Assembly (NCBI GenBank): GCA_902490355.1
Contig: CABUDN010000024.1
Location: forward strand, 1 to 22,382
Length of the DNA: 22,382 nucleotides
Source: an uncultured Oscillibacter sp.
Lineage (GTDB): Bacteria; Bacillota; Clostridia; Oscillospirales; Oscillospiraceae
Direction: 5' to 3'
The first letter of the stretch is position 1. Each line of letters opens with the position of its first letter. Below the pieces are notes generated by a model. The model did not search any database and was not told the origin of the DNA. It saw nothing but the letters and a program-made list of their open reading frames with translations. A program made the translations under genes and the position numbers. Positions 22,352 to 22,382 of the stretch are shown piece by piece.

Positions 22352-22382
22352 CCATTCAGTGACTCCGGTTATTGTGAAATCG

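Overview
The window looks like chromosome of a gut-type, GC-rich Firmicute (Clostridia, probably Oscillospiraceae, near Flavonifractor/Lawsonibacter-like genera). This rests on SLH-domain wall-bound surface proteins, a monoderm-type Tad pilus locus with no secretin gene, strong AGGAGG ribosome sites, and an ECF sigma/anti-sigma pair of the Clostridia type. The genus assignment is inference.

Layout. 1-451 holds the C-terminal remnant of an LCP (LytR-CpsA-Psr) wall-polymer ligase. 452-1131 shows no convincing gene. 1132-2771 (minus strand) is an ECF sigma factor followed by its membrane anti-sigma partner, overlapping by 4 bp. 3015-3846 is a broken tyrosine integrase. 3875-7243 encodes a 1122-aa SLH surface protein (SLH1). 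7321-7618 is a scar made of a second relic of the same integrase and an orphan signal peptide. 7622-7792 encodes a 56-aa protein. 7976-9184 encodes a two-headed regulator (N-terminal MerR/excisionase-like HTH, TPR-like middle, C-terminal LuxR HTH). 9543-12545 encodes a second SLH surface protein (SLH2, 1000 aa, VCBS-like plus beta-helix repeats). 12747-13952 encodes a paralogous regulator. On the plus strand, 14272 to the window end is a Tad pilus operon: Crp/Fnr regulator, PP2C phosphatase, TadZ/CpaE, TadA/CpaF, TadB, TadC, a 61-aa membrane protein, a Flp1-like pilin, a TadE-like protein and a TadG-like (DUF5702-type) protein.

The most interesting structure is a repeated module, all on the minus strand: a consensus sigma-A promoter, the LuxR/TPR regulator, a terminator hairpin, then a 55-bp element, then a surface-protein transcription unit. 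The element has the same geometry in both copies: an 8-bp-arm palindrome (CCGTTTT-N7-AAAACGG core), 1 nt, AATAGCG, 18 nt, TAAAAT as -10. There is no recognisable -35, which fits an activator-dependent promoter with the palindrome centred near -50. I infer that each regulator activates the adjacent surface-protein gene. A degenerate relative of the palindrome core lies upstream of the Tad operon, so pilus and surface layer might share control.

The SLH1 module is scarred. Relics of one integrase lie on both sides of the SLH1 gene, a direct repeat of leader sequence flanks the inserted segment, and SLH1 seems to have lost the terminator hairpin that SLH2 keeps. The two regulators share a 162-bp patch with one mismatch inside otherwise diverged genes, suggesting recombination between modules.
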